The notes under the pieces: model-generated
Database searches by the model: none
What the model saw: only the letters and a program-made list of their open reading frames with translations
Told to the model about the DNA's origin: nothing
Source: Halalkalicoccus sp. CGA53
GTDB taxonomy: Archaea; Halobacteriota; Halobacteria; Halobacteriales; Halalkalicoccaceae
Length of the DNA stretch: 64,000 bases
Reading direction: 5' to 3'
Assembly: GCF_036429475.1 (NCBI RefSeq)
Contig: NZ_CP144125.1
Location: 3,692,276 to 3,756,275 of the forward strand
Program-made: the position numbers and the translations under genes
Part shown: one piece after another, positions 8,153 to 15,899 of the stretch
Layout: each line of letters starts with the position of its first letter
Numbering within the stretch: position 1 is the stretch's first letter

Positions 8153-9448
8153 ATGAACCGCGCGCTGGCGGCCGCCGTGGCCGCCCTCCTCGTTCTCACG
8201 CTCCCCGGGTTCGCACTCGCCGGTCCGGGAGCGACGCTCGTCGGGGACGAGCGCACACAGCCACAGCTCGAGGGCGACGCGCCGAACACCTCGGTCGTCC
8301 CGACCGAGGACCTGGAGCTGCCCGAGCGGCTGATCCTCGGGACGAACGAGACCGAACACGGCGAGCAGCGCGTCGGTACCGACGTCGGGACCTACCTCGA
8401 CGGGGCCGCGGGCGACCTCGAGATGAGACACGGCGAGTACGTCTTCGACAAGCGGATGGAGAAGGCGAGCACCGAGGCCGAAGAGCGCGCCGTCATCCGG
8501 GAGGAGGTGAGCCGGCTCGACGACGAGGTGAGCTCGCTCAGGGAGCGGGAAGAAGCCGTCTACGGCGCGTACGCCGGCGGTGAACTCGGAGAGCGCGAGG
8601 CGATAACCGAACTGATCAGGAACCACCAACGCGCGGTCGCGCTGGAAGCGTCGATCGAGGAGCTCGAGAACGAGGCCCAGCTCGTCTCCGGTATCGGCAT
8701 CGGCGAGGACCTGGAGATCCTCCACGTCCAGGCGACGACGGTGCAGAGCCCCGTCCGCGAGCACATCGTCGAGGTCCACCGCGGCGAGGCATCCGGGGGC
8801 TTGGTCCAGATCGAAGCCGACGAGACGGGGGTCGTCCTGGCCACGATGGACGAGAGACAGTACCTCCGCGAGGCGTACCGCCTCGACCACCGTGTCCTCG
8901 ATTCGAGCGAGGACGACCTCTCGCTGCGGACCGACCAGGACGGACTGGACCGGATCTCGGAGCTCTACCCGTGGGCCCGTTCAGACGGCGGGCTGACGTT
9001 CAACGACGAGACCTACCGCACTCACGTCGGTGCGTTGAGTCACAGCTACGGGACGACGACCACGATGGTCGACCGGACGACCGCACAGGTCTACAAGGAG
9101 GATCAGACGCTCCGGCTGAACGCGATCCCGACCGCCGTCGCGGAGACCGAGACCGGCGACGGCTACGAACTCGAGCTGAACCGGACGTATCCGGGCGGGC
9201 CGACGAAGGTGACGCTCACGGACTCGACCGGTGAGCCGGTCGACGGCGCCGACGTCACCGTCGACGGGACCGCGGTCGGCGAGACCGCGGAGGGCGAACG
9301 TTGGTTCGTCGCGCCACACGGCTCGATGACCGTCGTCGCCGCCGTGGACGGGAACGCGACCGTCGGCGACGAGCCGGCCGACGAGGCCCGGCTCTCGGTC
9401 AGCTTCGACTGGGAGCCGGAGATCGAGGACGAACTCACCCCCGACTGA
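8153..9448 (+). CDS. Secreted coiled-coil protein with C-terminal beta domain
   Basis: 431 residues from the ATG at 8153 (MNRALAAAVAALLVLTLPGF), which gives a standard signal peptide; the upstream ATG at 8120 would bury it. Residues 90-190 are rich in E, R and A heptads (EEVSRLDDEVSSLREREEAV) and probably form a coiled coil. A C-terminal domain of about 90 residues has an Ig/carboxypeptidase-like repeat pattern (GEPVDGADVTVDGTAVG). No membrane anchor is obvious at the end. It is divergent from the membrane HTH gene and followed closely by a pilin-like gene, so the three may serve the cell surface together. Function unknown. Confidence 0.7.
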   Translation: MNRALAAAVAALLVLTLPGFALAGPGATLVGDERTQPQLEGDAPNTSVVPTEDLELPERLILGTNETEHGEQRVGTDVGTYLDGAAGDLEMRHGEYVFDKRMEKASTEAEERAVIREEVSRLDDEVSSLREREEAVYGAYAGGELGEREAITELIRNHQRAVALEASIEELENEAQLVSGIGIGEDLEILHVQATTVQSPVREHIVEVHRGEASGGLVQIEADETGVVLATMDERQYLREAYRLDHRVLDSSEDDLSLRTDQDGLDRISELYPWARSDGGLTFNDETYRTHVGALSHSYGTTTTMVDRTTAQVYKEDQTLRLNAIPTAVAETETGDGYELELNRTYPGGPTKVTLTDSTGEPVDGADVTVDGTAVGETAEGERWFVAPHGSMTVVAAVDGNATVGDEPADEARLSVSFDWEPEIEDELTPD

Positions 9449-9488
9449 GTCGCTGAGGTTCTTATCGGAAGCCGACACAACCTCCGGC

Positions 9489-9956
9489 GTGACCCGTGCG
9501 ATCGCCCCCGTCGTCGGCTCCGTCCTGCTCCTGCTCTGCGTGCTGGGGCTGGCGACGACCGTCGCCGTCGTCTCGACCGGCTTCTCCTCGGGGCTCTCCG
9601 CACCCGGCTCGCACGTCTCGGTCTCGCTCTCGGTCGACGCCGAGACGAACCGGTTCGTCTTCACACACGACGGCGGGGAGCGCCTCGACCCCCGGACCCT
9701 CACGCTCGTCGTCGCGGTCGACGGGACGCCGCTCGACCACCAGCCGCCGGTTCCGTTCTTCTCGGCGGAGGGGTTTCACTCCGCGCCGACGGGCGTGTTC
9801 AACGAGGCGTCGACCCGCGAGTGGACCGTCGGCGGATCCGCCAGCTTCGTCGTCGCGGGGAGCAACTCCCCCACGCCCGACCGCGGCAGCACCGTCACGG
9901 TCGAACTCTACGAGGACGGCCGACCGATCGCGAGAGCGGAGACGACCGCGCGATAA
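9489..9956 (+). CDS. Archaeal type IV pilin-like protein
   Basis: 155 residues starting at a GTG. The N-terminus MTRAIAPVVGSVLLLLCVLG has the short basic leader and hydrophobic helix of haloarchaeal type IV pilins (the R-A-(I/V)-(A/S)-P-V-(I/V)-G pattern of the pilin N-terminal family). The rest is a beta-rich domain with SVDAETNRFVFTHDGGERLD and DPRTLTLVVAVDGTPL, typical of this group. It is probably processed by PibD and assembled or displayed at the surface. It lies 40 bases downstream of the secreted coiled-coil gene on the same strand. Confidence 0.75.
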   Translation: MTRAIAPVVGSVLLLLCVLGLATTVAVVSTGFSSGLSAPGSHVSVSLSVDAETNRFVFTHDGGERLDPRTLTLVVAVDGTPLDHQPPVPFFSAEGFHSAPTGVFNEASTREWTVGGSASFVVAGSNSPTPDRGSTVTVELYEDGRPIARAETTAR

Positions 9957-10032
9957 CGAAAACGGAGCCACACGACAACGGAAGCGGGACGCGGTGAACG
10001 AAACCGGAGAACGCGCACCCGGGGACCGGAGT

Positions 10033-10653
10033 TCACTCGGGGACGTGGGCGAGCGTGGTGATCGCGATGTCCGGGTCGTAGCTCGGACCCATCAGGTGGT
10101 GTTCGAACCGGTCGTAGCCCGCCTCGGTGAACATCCGGTCGGCCTCGGCCTCGTCGTAAAAGAGCATGATCGCGTCGGCGACTCGCTGCATCACGCCCGT
10201 CTTCGGATAGTTCGGGCCGACGATGACGACCCGGCCGCCGGGTTTGCAGACGCGTCTGCACTCGCGGAGTGCGTCGACCGGGTTCGGCCAGTACTCGATC
10301 GAGCCGGAGGACCAAACGTGATCGAACGTGTTCTCCGTAAACGGGAGGCGTTCGGCGTCGCCGCGGTAGAAGCGTACGGGCCCGCGTTTGCCGAACTTCC
10401 CCCAGGCTTTCTGCATCTGGTGAACGCTCTGGTCGAGGCCGTGGACCCGCTGTGTGCGCTCGAGGAGCCCCTCTGTGGCGTAGCCGGTGCCGCAGCCGAC
10501 GTCGAGGACGCGATCGTCGGGACCCGGATCGAGGAGGTCGATCGCTTCCGCGCGCATCCCGTCGGTCCAGACGAACGGGTTGACGCGGTCGTAGACCCGA
10601 GAGAGGTACTTGTAGAACAGCCGCGCGTTGGCCTTGTCTTCGAGGACGCCCAT
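10033..10653 (-). CDS. SAM-dependent methyltransferase, UbiE/MenG class
   Basis: 206 residues. The SAM-binding motif I is RVLDVGCGTGYATEGLL; later motifs are GDAERLPFTENTFDHVW and CKPGGRVVIVGPN. The start MGVLEDKANARLFYKYLSRV resembles haloarchaeal quinone-ring methyltransferases related to plant MPBQ/MSBQ and bacterial MenG enzymes, so menaquinone maturation is a reasonable guess but not shown. It is monocistronic, with its own TATA box, and divergent from the ATP synthase operon. Confidence 0.75.
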   Translation of the reverse strand: MGVLEDKANARLFYKYLSRVYDRVNPFVWTDGMRAEAIDLLDPGPDDRVLDVGCGTGYATEGLLERTQRVHGLDQSVHQMQKAWGKFGKRGPVRFYRGDAERLPFTENTFDHVWSSGSIEYWPNPVDALRECRRVCKPGGRVVIVGPNYPKTGVMQRVADAIMLFYDEAEADRMFTEAGYDRFEHHLMGPSYDPDIAITTLAHVPE

Positions 10654-10676
10654 TTCCCGGATCTAGGGACCGGGTT

Positions 10677-10687
10677 CATATAATCGG
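10677..10687 (-). promoter_or_regulatory. TATA box for the methyltransferase gene
   Basis: The minus strand reads CCGATTATATG, about 27 bases upstream of the ATG at 10653, matching archaeal promoter spacing. Confidence 0.55.
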
Positions 10688-10760
10688 GGCGGTTCGACCG
10701 GAACCGTGGGAGACCGGCGGTCGGAGCCGTCTCGGCGCCCGTGTGGGTTTCGCAACTCCC

Positions 10761-10766
10761 TTATAG
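10761..10766 (+). promoter_or_regulatory. TATA box of the ATP synthase operon
   Basis: TTATAG sits 31 bases before the ATG of the first gene (10797). The expected transcription start would fall a few bases before the start codon. Confidence 0.5.
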
Positions 10767-10796
10767 CCACTCGGTAGAACTCATCCTGTTCAGAGT

Positions 10797-11129
10797 ATGC
10801 CGAGGCCAGAGGTGTTAGAACGGATCAAAACCGCCGAGAGCGAGGCCGACGAGGCGGTGGCCGAGGCCGAACGCGAGCGCGAGGAGCGGCTCGCGGAGGC
10901 CCGAGAGCGAGCGGAGGAGATCCGCGAGCAGGCCGAACAGCGCGCCAACGAACGGGCCGACGAGCGACTCGACGAGGCCCGCGAGGAGATCGACGCCGAA
11001 CGGGAGGCGATCCTCGCCGAGGGCGAGCGCGAGCGAGAGGCCCTCGAGGCCCGGGCGGAGGGGAACGTCGAGGAGGTCGTCGCGTTCGTCGTCGCCCGGT
11101 TCGAGGAGGAGGTACATGCTCAGACCTGA
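10797..11129 (+). CDS. atpH: A-type ATP synthase subunit H (AhaH, peripheral stalk)
   Basis: 110 residues, almost entirely a charged alpha-helix: MPRPEVLERIKTAESEADEA followed by long runs of E, A and R. It pairs with subunit E to form the peripheral stalk that holds the catalytic head against the membrane subunit a/I. It is the first gene of the rightward operon and overlaps the start of atpI by 14 bases. Confidence 0.85.
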   Translation: MPRPEVLERIKTAESEADEAVAEAEREREERLAEARERAEEIREQAEQRANERADERLDEAREEIDAEREAILAEGEREREALEARAEGNVEEVVAFVVARFEEEVHAQT

Positions 11130-13305
11130 GCAGATGAGCAAGGTCTCGGTCGTCGGCTCCACCGCCGTGATGGAGCGGGTGATCGAGACCGTCCACGACC
11201 TCCGACTCGTCCACCTCGCGGACTACGACGACTCCTGGGAGGACTTCTCCCCGGGCACGCCGATCGAGGGCTCGGAGTCGCTCTCGGAGCAACTCGTCAC
11301 GGTCCGCTCGATCGAGAGCATCCTCGACGTCGAGGAGGAGGACGCCGGGCCCAGCCGCGTGATCGACGAGGGCGACCTCGACGACGAGATCGAGCGAACC
11401 CGCACGCGCGTGAACGAACTCGACGACCGCCGGGCCGATCTCAGAGAGGAGCTCCGTCGGGTCGAGGACCGAATCTCCTCGGTCCGTCCGTTCGCCCGCC
11501 TCGGGATCGACCTCGACCTGCTGTCGGGCTACGACTCGATCGACACCGGCGTCTACCGCGCACGACCGGCCGAGGTCGAGGCGGCGCTCGCCGAGAGCGA
11601 GGAAGTAGAGGAGTTCGAGACGTTCTCCGAGGGCGACGTCGTCGCGGTCTTCGCCACCCCCGGCCGGGAGGGTGTGATCGCCGACGCGCTGGTCGGCGTC
11701 GAGGTCTCGGCGCTCTCGGTACCGGAGGCGGAGACGAGCCCTGGCGCGTACGTCGAGGAGCTCGAACACCGCCGCCACCAGCTCGACTCGAAGCTCACGG
11801 GCGTCGAGAACGAACTGGAGGAGGTGAAACTCGACGTCGCGGGCTTCCTCCTCGCGGTCGAGGAGCAGCTGACGATCGACGTCCAGAAGAAGGAGGTACC
11901 ACTGTCGTTCGCGACGACCGAGCGGTCGTTCGTCGCCGAGGGCTGGGTGCCGACCGAGCGCTACCCCGAGCTGGAAGTGGCGCTCACCGACGCGGTGGGC
12001 GACCGCGTGGTGGTCGAGGAGCTCGAACGGATGGACTACGACGGCCACGCAGAGAGCGTCGCGGCGCCCGAGGGGGGAACGATCGGCGAGCCGACGGGGA
12101 CGCCGGCCGCGACCGACGGCGGGAAGCGGAAGAGAGAGGCGCGACCGGACGGCGGCGAGGAGACGACGATGCACGACGAGAAGCCGCCGGTCGTCCTCGA
12201 CAACCCCGGCACCGCGAAACCGTTCGAACTGCTGGTGAACCTGGTCGGCAAGCCGAAGTACACCGAGCTCGACCCGACGCTGCTGGTCTTTCTGACCTAC
12301 CCGCTCGCGTTCGGCTTCATGATCGGCGACATCGGCTACGGCCTGCTCTACGTCGCGATGGGAGCGTTCCTCCTTCGCTACGACTCCGAGGCCATGCAGG
12401 CGCTCGGCTGGATCGCGGTCTGGGCCGGCGCGTTCACGACGCTGTTCGGCTACCTCTACGACGACGTCTTCGGCGTCCACATGGCCGACGTGGGCCTCGG
12501 GTTCCTGCCGCTCGCGGGCGTGCTGACGAAGGGGCTCCAGACGACCGAGTGGGCGCTGCTCTGGATCGTTGTGAGCATGCTCTTCGGGATCGTCCACCTC
12601 AACATCGGCCTGATCATGGGCTTCATCAACGAGATGGGCCACGGCGCGAAGGCCGCGGTCCTCGAACGGGGGTCGTGGATCCTGCTGATGAACGGGCTGT
12701 TCGCCTGGATCTTCAGCCTGCACCTCGTCGGGGAGAAGCCGGAGTTCCTCGTCGGGACCGAGAGCGTGCTCTACGAGTTCCTCGGCTTCGCCGGCCTCCC
12801 GGAGGTCGTCGGCCTCGTCGGGCTCGCCGCGGCCGCGGTCGGCTTCGTGATGGTCGGGGTCGGCGAGGGTGCCGCAGGGCTCGCCGAGACCCCTGCCTGG
12901 GCGTTCGGGCACGTGCTCTCGTACCTGCGAATGGTCGCGGTCCTGCTCGCGAAGGGGGGGATGGCGTTCGCGGTGAACGTCCTCGTCTTCGGGAGCTACC
13001 CCGACAACGGCTACGTCTACTTCGGCCTGCCCGGCACGGGCGTCGCCGACCCGGCGAACGCCGACTTCCCCGGACTGGTCTGGATCGGCGTCGAGTCGGG
13101 GTCGATCCTCGTGCTCGCGGTCGCCGTCGTCGCCGCGATCGCCGTGTTCGTCCTCGGACACATCCTGGTCTTGCTGCTCGGCATCACGGCGGCCGGGATC
13201 CAGATGATCCGCCTGGAGTACGTCGAGTTCTTCCAGAAGTTCTACGAGGGCGGCGGCGAGGAGTACGAACCGTTCGGCTACGAGCGGACACACACCACCG
13301 AGTGA
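11116..13305 (+). CDS. atpI: A-type ATP synthase subunit I (a subunit)
   Basis: 729 residues. The N-terminal half (to about 340) is cytoplasmic and contains coiled-coil segments that contact the stalk; an acidic insertion with GEETTMHDEKPPVVLDN precedes the membrane half. The C-terminal half has about seven to eight helices, including TLLVFLTYPLAFGFMIGDIG and the segment AFGHVLSYLRMVAVLLAKGG, whose arginine is the expected essential residue of the proton half-channel. It ends EYVEFFQKFYEGGGEEYEPF. It carries H+ (or Na+) to the c-ring. Start is the ATG at 11116; a second ATG at 11134 (MSKVSVVG) is possible. Confidence 0.93.
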   Translation: MLRPEQMSKVSVVGSTAVMERVIETVHDLRLVHLADYDDSWEDFSPGTPIEGSESLSEQLVTVRSIESILDVEEEDAGPSRVIDEGDLDDEIERTRTRVNELDDRRADLREELRRVEDRISSVRPFARLGIDLDLLSGYDSIDTGVYRARPAEVEAALAESEEVEEFETFSEGDVVAVFATPGREGVIADALVGVEVSALSVPEAETSPGAYVEELEHRRHQLDSKLTGVENELEEVKLDVAGFLLAVEEQLTIDVQKKEVPLSFATTERSFVAEGWVPTERYPELEVALTDAVGDRVVVEELERMDYDGHAESVAAPEGGTIGEPTGTPAATDGGKRKREARPDGGEETTMHDEKPPVVLDNPGTAKPFELLVNLVGKPKYTELDPTLLVFLTYPLAFGFMIGDIGYGLLYVAMGAFLLRYDSEAMQALGWIAVWAGAFTTLFGYLYDDVFGVHMADVGLGFLPLAGVLTKGLQTTEWALLWIVVSMLFGIVHLNIGLIMGFINEMGHGAKAAVLERGSWILLMNGLFAWIFSLHLVGEKPEFLVGTESVLYEFLGFAGLPEVVGLVGLAAAAVGFVMVGVGEGAAGLAETPAWAFGHVLSYLRMVAVLLAKGGMAFAVNVLVFGSYPDNGYVYFGLPGTGVADPANADFPGLVWIGVESGSILVLAVAVVAAIAVFVLGHILVLLLGITAAGIQMIRLEYVEFFQKFYEGGGEEYEPFGYERTHTTE

Positions 13306-13327
13306 GCCCGCGTCCGGGCCGCTCGCG

Positions 13328-13335
13328 TATATAAA
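13328..13335 (+). promoter_or_regulatory. Internal TATA box before atpK
   Basis: TATATAAA lies in the 187-base gap between atpI and atpK, 158 bases before the atpK ATG. If used it would give an mRNA starting near 13360 with a leader of about 130 bases. An internal promoter fits the need for many more copies of the c subunit than of other subunits. Confidence 0.5.
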
Positions 13336-13411
13336 CGAACGGCGCGGTTTTCCGGGTTGTCACTCGCTATCATAAGGCTGTATTCGGGCGTTTCGGCCGC
13401 CCTACGCCGGC

Positions 13412-13440
13412 TTCTTTCAGAAGTTTTATGGGGGCCGCGG
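13412..13440 (+). repeat. Relic copy of the 3' end of atpI
   Basis: These 29 bases match 13228-13256 inside atpI at 24 of 29 positions. Three of the five differences are synonymous third-position changes (TTC/TTT twice, TAC/TAT), and the frame still reads FFQKFYGG against FFQKFYEGG. No start or stop connects it to a gene here. It also contains a TTTTATG element that might act as a TATA box. Confidence 0.45.
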
Positions 13441-13492
13441 AGCCAGATCCGGACGTTCGGTTACCGGAACCACAGAGAGAACTGCGCAACCC

Positions 13493-13783
13493 ATGACAAC
13501 AGAACTACTGATGGTCGCGGCGGAGATGGCGACGGTACTGCAAAACGAAGCGATCGACGCGGAGACCGCGGAGGCGCTCTCGACCGGCTACGGCGCGGCG
13601 GCGGCGGCGATCGCCGTCGGTCTCGCGGCGCTGGGTGCGGGCTACGCGGAGCGAGGGATCGGCGCCGCGGCGGTCGGCGCGATCGCCGAGGACCGGGACA
13701 TGTTCGTCCCCGGGATCGTCCTGACGGTGCTCCCGGAGACGCTCGTCATCTTCGCGATCGTCGTGATCTTCCTGGTCACGTAG
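13493..13783 (+). CDS. atpK: A-type ATP synthase subunit K (c-ring proteolipid)
   Basis: 96 residues with two membrane helices: AAAAAIAVGLAALGAGYAER and GIVLTVLPETLVIFAIVVIF. The glutamate in LPETLVIF is the expected ion-carrying carboxylate of the ring. The polar loop between the helices reads ERGIGAAAVGAIAEDRDMF. The N-terminal MTTELLMVAAEMATVLQNE may be a short leader. It rotates against subunit I. It is set apart from atpI by a leader region with its own candidate promoter. Confidence 0.92.
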   Translation: MTTELLMVAAEMATVLQNEAIDAETAEALSTGYGAAAAAIAVGLAALGAGYAERGIGAAAVGAIAEDRDMFVPGIVLTVLPETLVIFAIVVIFLVT

Positions 13784-13800
13784 ACCGTTTCTCTCCACCA

Positions 13801-14388
13801 ATGAGCCTGGACACGGTCGTTGAAGACATTCAAGAGGAAGCTCGCGCGCGTGCGGAGGAGATCCGCTCGGAGGCCGAGGCCGAAGCCGCGGAGATAATCG
13901 CCGAGGCCGAAGCCGACGCCGAGGAGATCGAGGAGCGTCGGGCGCGCGAGGTCGAACGCGAGATCGAACAGCAGCGCGAACAGCGACTCTCGAGCGCGAA
14001 GCTCGAGGCGAAACAGGAGCGACTCGCCGCACGACGCGACGTGCTCGCGGACGTCTACGGCGAGGTCGAAGACGAGATCGCGGGCCTCTCGGGCGAGCGC
14101 CGGGAGCTGCTGACCCGGGAGCTACTCGACTCCGCACTCGAGGAGTACGACGTCGACGACACGGTCCGCGTCTACGGCCGGACGGACGACGAGACGCTGA
14201 TCGAGTCGCTGGTCGACGAGACCGCTCACGACGCGACGTACGCGGGCGAGCGCGAGTGTCTCGGAGGCGTGGTCGTCGAGAGCGACGGCTCGCGTGTCCG
14301 GGTGAACAACACGTTCGACTCGGTGCTCGACGACGTGTGGGAAGACGTCTTACGTGAGGCGAGCGAAACCCTCTTCGAGGAACGATGA
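13801..14388 (+). CDS. atpE: A-type ATP synthase subunit E (peripheral stalk)
   Basis: 195 residues. The N-terminal 100 residues are a charged helix with short repeats (RSEAEAEAAEIIAEAEADAE); the C-terminal half is a compact domain ending ETLFEER. It pairs with subunit H. The ATG at 13801 is 17 bases after the atpK stop; the stop overlaps the start of atpC by four bases. Confidence 0.9.
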   Translation: MSLDTVVEDIQEEARARAEEIRSEAEAEAAEIIAEAEADAEEIEERRAREVEREIEQQREQRLSSAKLEAKQERLAARRDVLADVYGEVEDEIAGLSGERRELLTRELLDSALEEYDVDDTVRVYGRTDDETLIESLVDETAHDATYAGERECLGGVVVESDGSRVRVNNTFDSVLDDVWEDVLREASETLFEER

Positions 14389-15467
14389 GCCCGAGCCCGA
14401 CGGTCGGCGGTGCCCTCGGCGGCTCGAACCCCGAGTACGTCAACGCGCGGGTGCGGGCACGGCGGGCGTCGCTGTTCGACGAGGAGGAGTACCGAAAACT
14501 CGTCCGGATGGGTCCGAGCGCGATCGCCCGGTATATGGAGGAGACCGAGTACGAACGCGAGATCAACGAACTCGGCACCCGCTACTCGGGCGTCGACCTG
14601 ATCGAGTACGCGCTGCACAAGAACATGGCGCGGCACTTCCACGAGATCCTCGACTGGTCGGAGGGCCGGCTCTACGAGCTGCTCGCGGCGTACCTCAGAA
14701 AGTACGACGAGTGGAACGTGAAGACGATCATCCGGGGGATCTACTCGGAGATACCCGCCGAGGAGATCGAGACGGACCTGATCCGCGCCGGCGAGTTCGA
14801 CGACGCGTTCCTGGAGCGACTCGCGAGCGCGGAGACGATCGAGGACGTCGTCGAGCTGCTCGACGGCACCATCTTCGGGCCCGCGACCGAGGAGGCCTAC
14901 GAGGAGTACGAGCGGAGCGGCGCGCTCGTGCCGCTCGAGAACGCGATCGACCGCACGTTCTACGAGTCGCTGCTCGCCGACGTCCCCTCGCCGCGACCCG
15001 AGCCCGACACCCCGGTCGGCCAGTACGTCGAGGTGCTCGAGGCCGAGATCGACTTCCGGAACGTGATCAACGCGCTCAGACTCGCACGGAGCGGGGCGAG
15101 CGTCGACCCCTCGGAGTACTTCATCGAGGGCGGCACCCTGTTCACCGCAACGGAGCTCTCACAGCTCGTGACGGACCAGGACGCGCTCGTCGAGCGGATC
15201 TCGGCGAGTACGTACGGCAGACGGCTCGAAGGCCCGCTCTCCGACCTGGCGGAGGCCGACAGCCTGATCGGGTTCGAACACGCCCTCGACGCGGCGCTGT
15301 TGCAGTACTCCGATCGGCTGTCGTACCTCTACCCGACGTCGGTCGCCTCGGTGCTCTCGTACATCCTCGCGAAGGAGCGAGAGGTCGAGAACGTCCGGGC
15401 GATCGCCCGGGCGAAGGAGGTCGACATGCCCGAAGAGGAGATCGAACGGGAGCTGGTGATCACATGA
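14385..15467 (+). CDS. atpC: A-type ATP synthase subunit C (central stalk cap)
   Basis: 360 residues, mostly helical, related to V-ATPase subunit d. It sits on top of the c-ring and connects it to the D/F shaft. Typical segments are NPEYVNARVRARRASLFDEE at the N-terminus, LEAEIDFRNVINALRLARSG in the middle and VASVLSYILAKEREVENVRA near the end. The start overlaps atpE (ATGA). Unlike its other junctions, the next subunit gene starts only after a 100-base repeat-bearing spacer. Confidence 0.92.
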   Translation: MSPSPTVGGALGGSNPEYVNARVRARRASLFDEEEYRKLVRMGPSAIARYMEETEYEREINELGTRYSGVDLIEYALHKNMARHFHEILDWSEGRLYELLAAYLRKYDEWNVKTIIRGIYSEIPAEEIETDLIRAGEFDDAFLERLASAETIEDVVELLDGTIFGPATEEAYEEYERSGALVPLENAIDRTFYESLLADVPSPRPEPDTPVGQYVEVLEAEIDFRNVINALRLARSGASVDPSEYFIEGGTLFTATELSQLVTDQDALVERISASTYGRRLEGPLSDLAEADSLIGFEHALDAALLQYSDRLSYLYPTSVASVLSYILAKEREVENVRAIARAKEVDMPEEEIERELVIT

Positions 15468-15571
15468 GCGTGCGAGCGAACGTGGGTACGCCGGAACTGC
15501 GTTCCGGAGGTAATCACGTGAGCGAGCGAACGGGAGTACGCCAGAACTCCGTTCTGGAGGTGGGCGGATGA
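15464..15571 (+). CDS. Possible 35-residue ORF filling the atpC-atpF gap
   Basis: An ATG overlaps the atpC stop as ATGA and the stop overlaps the atpF ATG as ATGA, so the frame exactly spans the gap. The peptide starts [17 protein letters not shown] and ends NSVLEVGG. It has no recognisable domain and is made of two copies of a 50-bp unit, so it may be only a by-product of the duplication. Translation coupling through the gap is the alternative explanation. Confidence 0.2.
   Translation: MSVRANVGTPELRSGGNHVSERTGVRQNSVLEVGG
15473..15561 (+). repeat. 50-bp imperfect tandem duplication with paired hairpins
   Basis: Two similar units with a 50-base period lie between atpC and atpF. Each holds a 7-bp stem with a 3-base loop: CCGGAAC-TGC-GTTCCGG at 15491-15507 and CCAGAAC-TCC-GTTCTGG at 15541-15557. 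The difference inside the stems is compensated on both arms (G-C versus A-T pair), so pairing has been kept. Upstream of each stem is a near-identical GCGAGCGAACG stretch. Confidence 0.7.
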
Positions 15572-15897
15572 GCGCCGGCGGACGGGAGATCGCGGTGGTC
15601 GGCAACCCCGAATTCACGACGGGCTTCCGGCTCGCCGGGGTGAACAACTTCGAGAACGTCCCCGACGGCGAGAAGGACGACTCGCTCGACGCGGCGGTCG
15701 AACGGGTGCTCGAGAACGAGCGCGTCGGGATCGCGATCATGCACGAGGAGGACCTGTCGCACCTCTCGCGCGGGGTGCGACAGAGCGTGGAGACGAGCGT
15801 CGAACCGACGTTCGTCACGCTCGGCGGCGGCGCGGGCAGCGGCGGGCTGCGCGAGCAGATCAAACGCGCGATCGGAATCGACCTGATGGACGAGTAA
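15568..15897 (+). CDS. atpF: A-type ATP synthase subunit F (central shaft)
   Basis: 109 residues with the Rossmann-like fold of V/A-type subunit [21 protein letters not shown], then [15 protein letters not shown] and PTFVTLGGG. It binds subunit D in the rotor shaft. It ends two bases before atpA. The ATG at 15568 is embedded in the end of the preceding repeat region. Confidence 0.9.
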   Translation: MSAGGREIAVVGNPEFTTGFRLAGVNNFENVPDGEKDDSLDAAVERVLENERVGIAIMHEEDLSHLSRGVRQSVETSVEPTFVTLGGGAGSGGLREQIKRAIGIDLMDE

Positions 15898-15899
15898 CT

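Noticed and set aside
10825..13293. 822-codon minus-strand ORF antisense to atpI
   Set aside because: Its composition (R, D, E, G, V strings) is that of an antisense frame of a GC-rich haloarchaeal gene; the plus strand encodes an unmistakable ATP synthase subunit.
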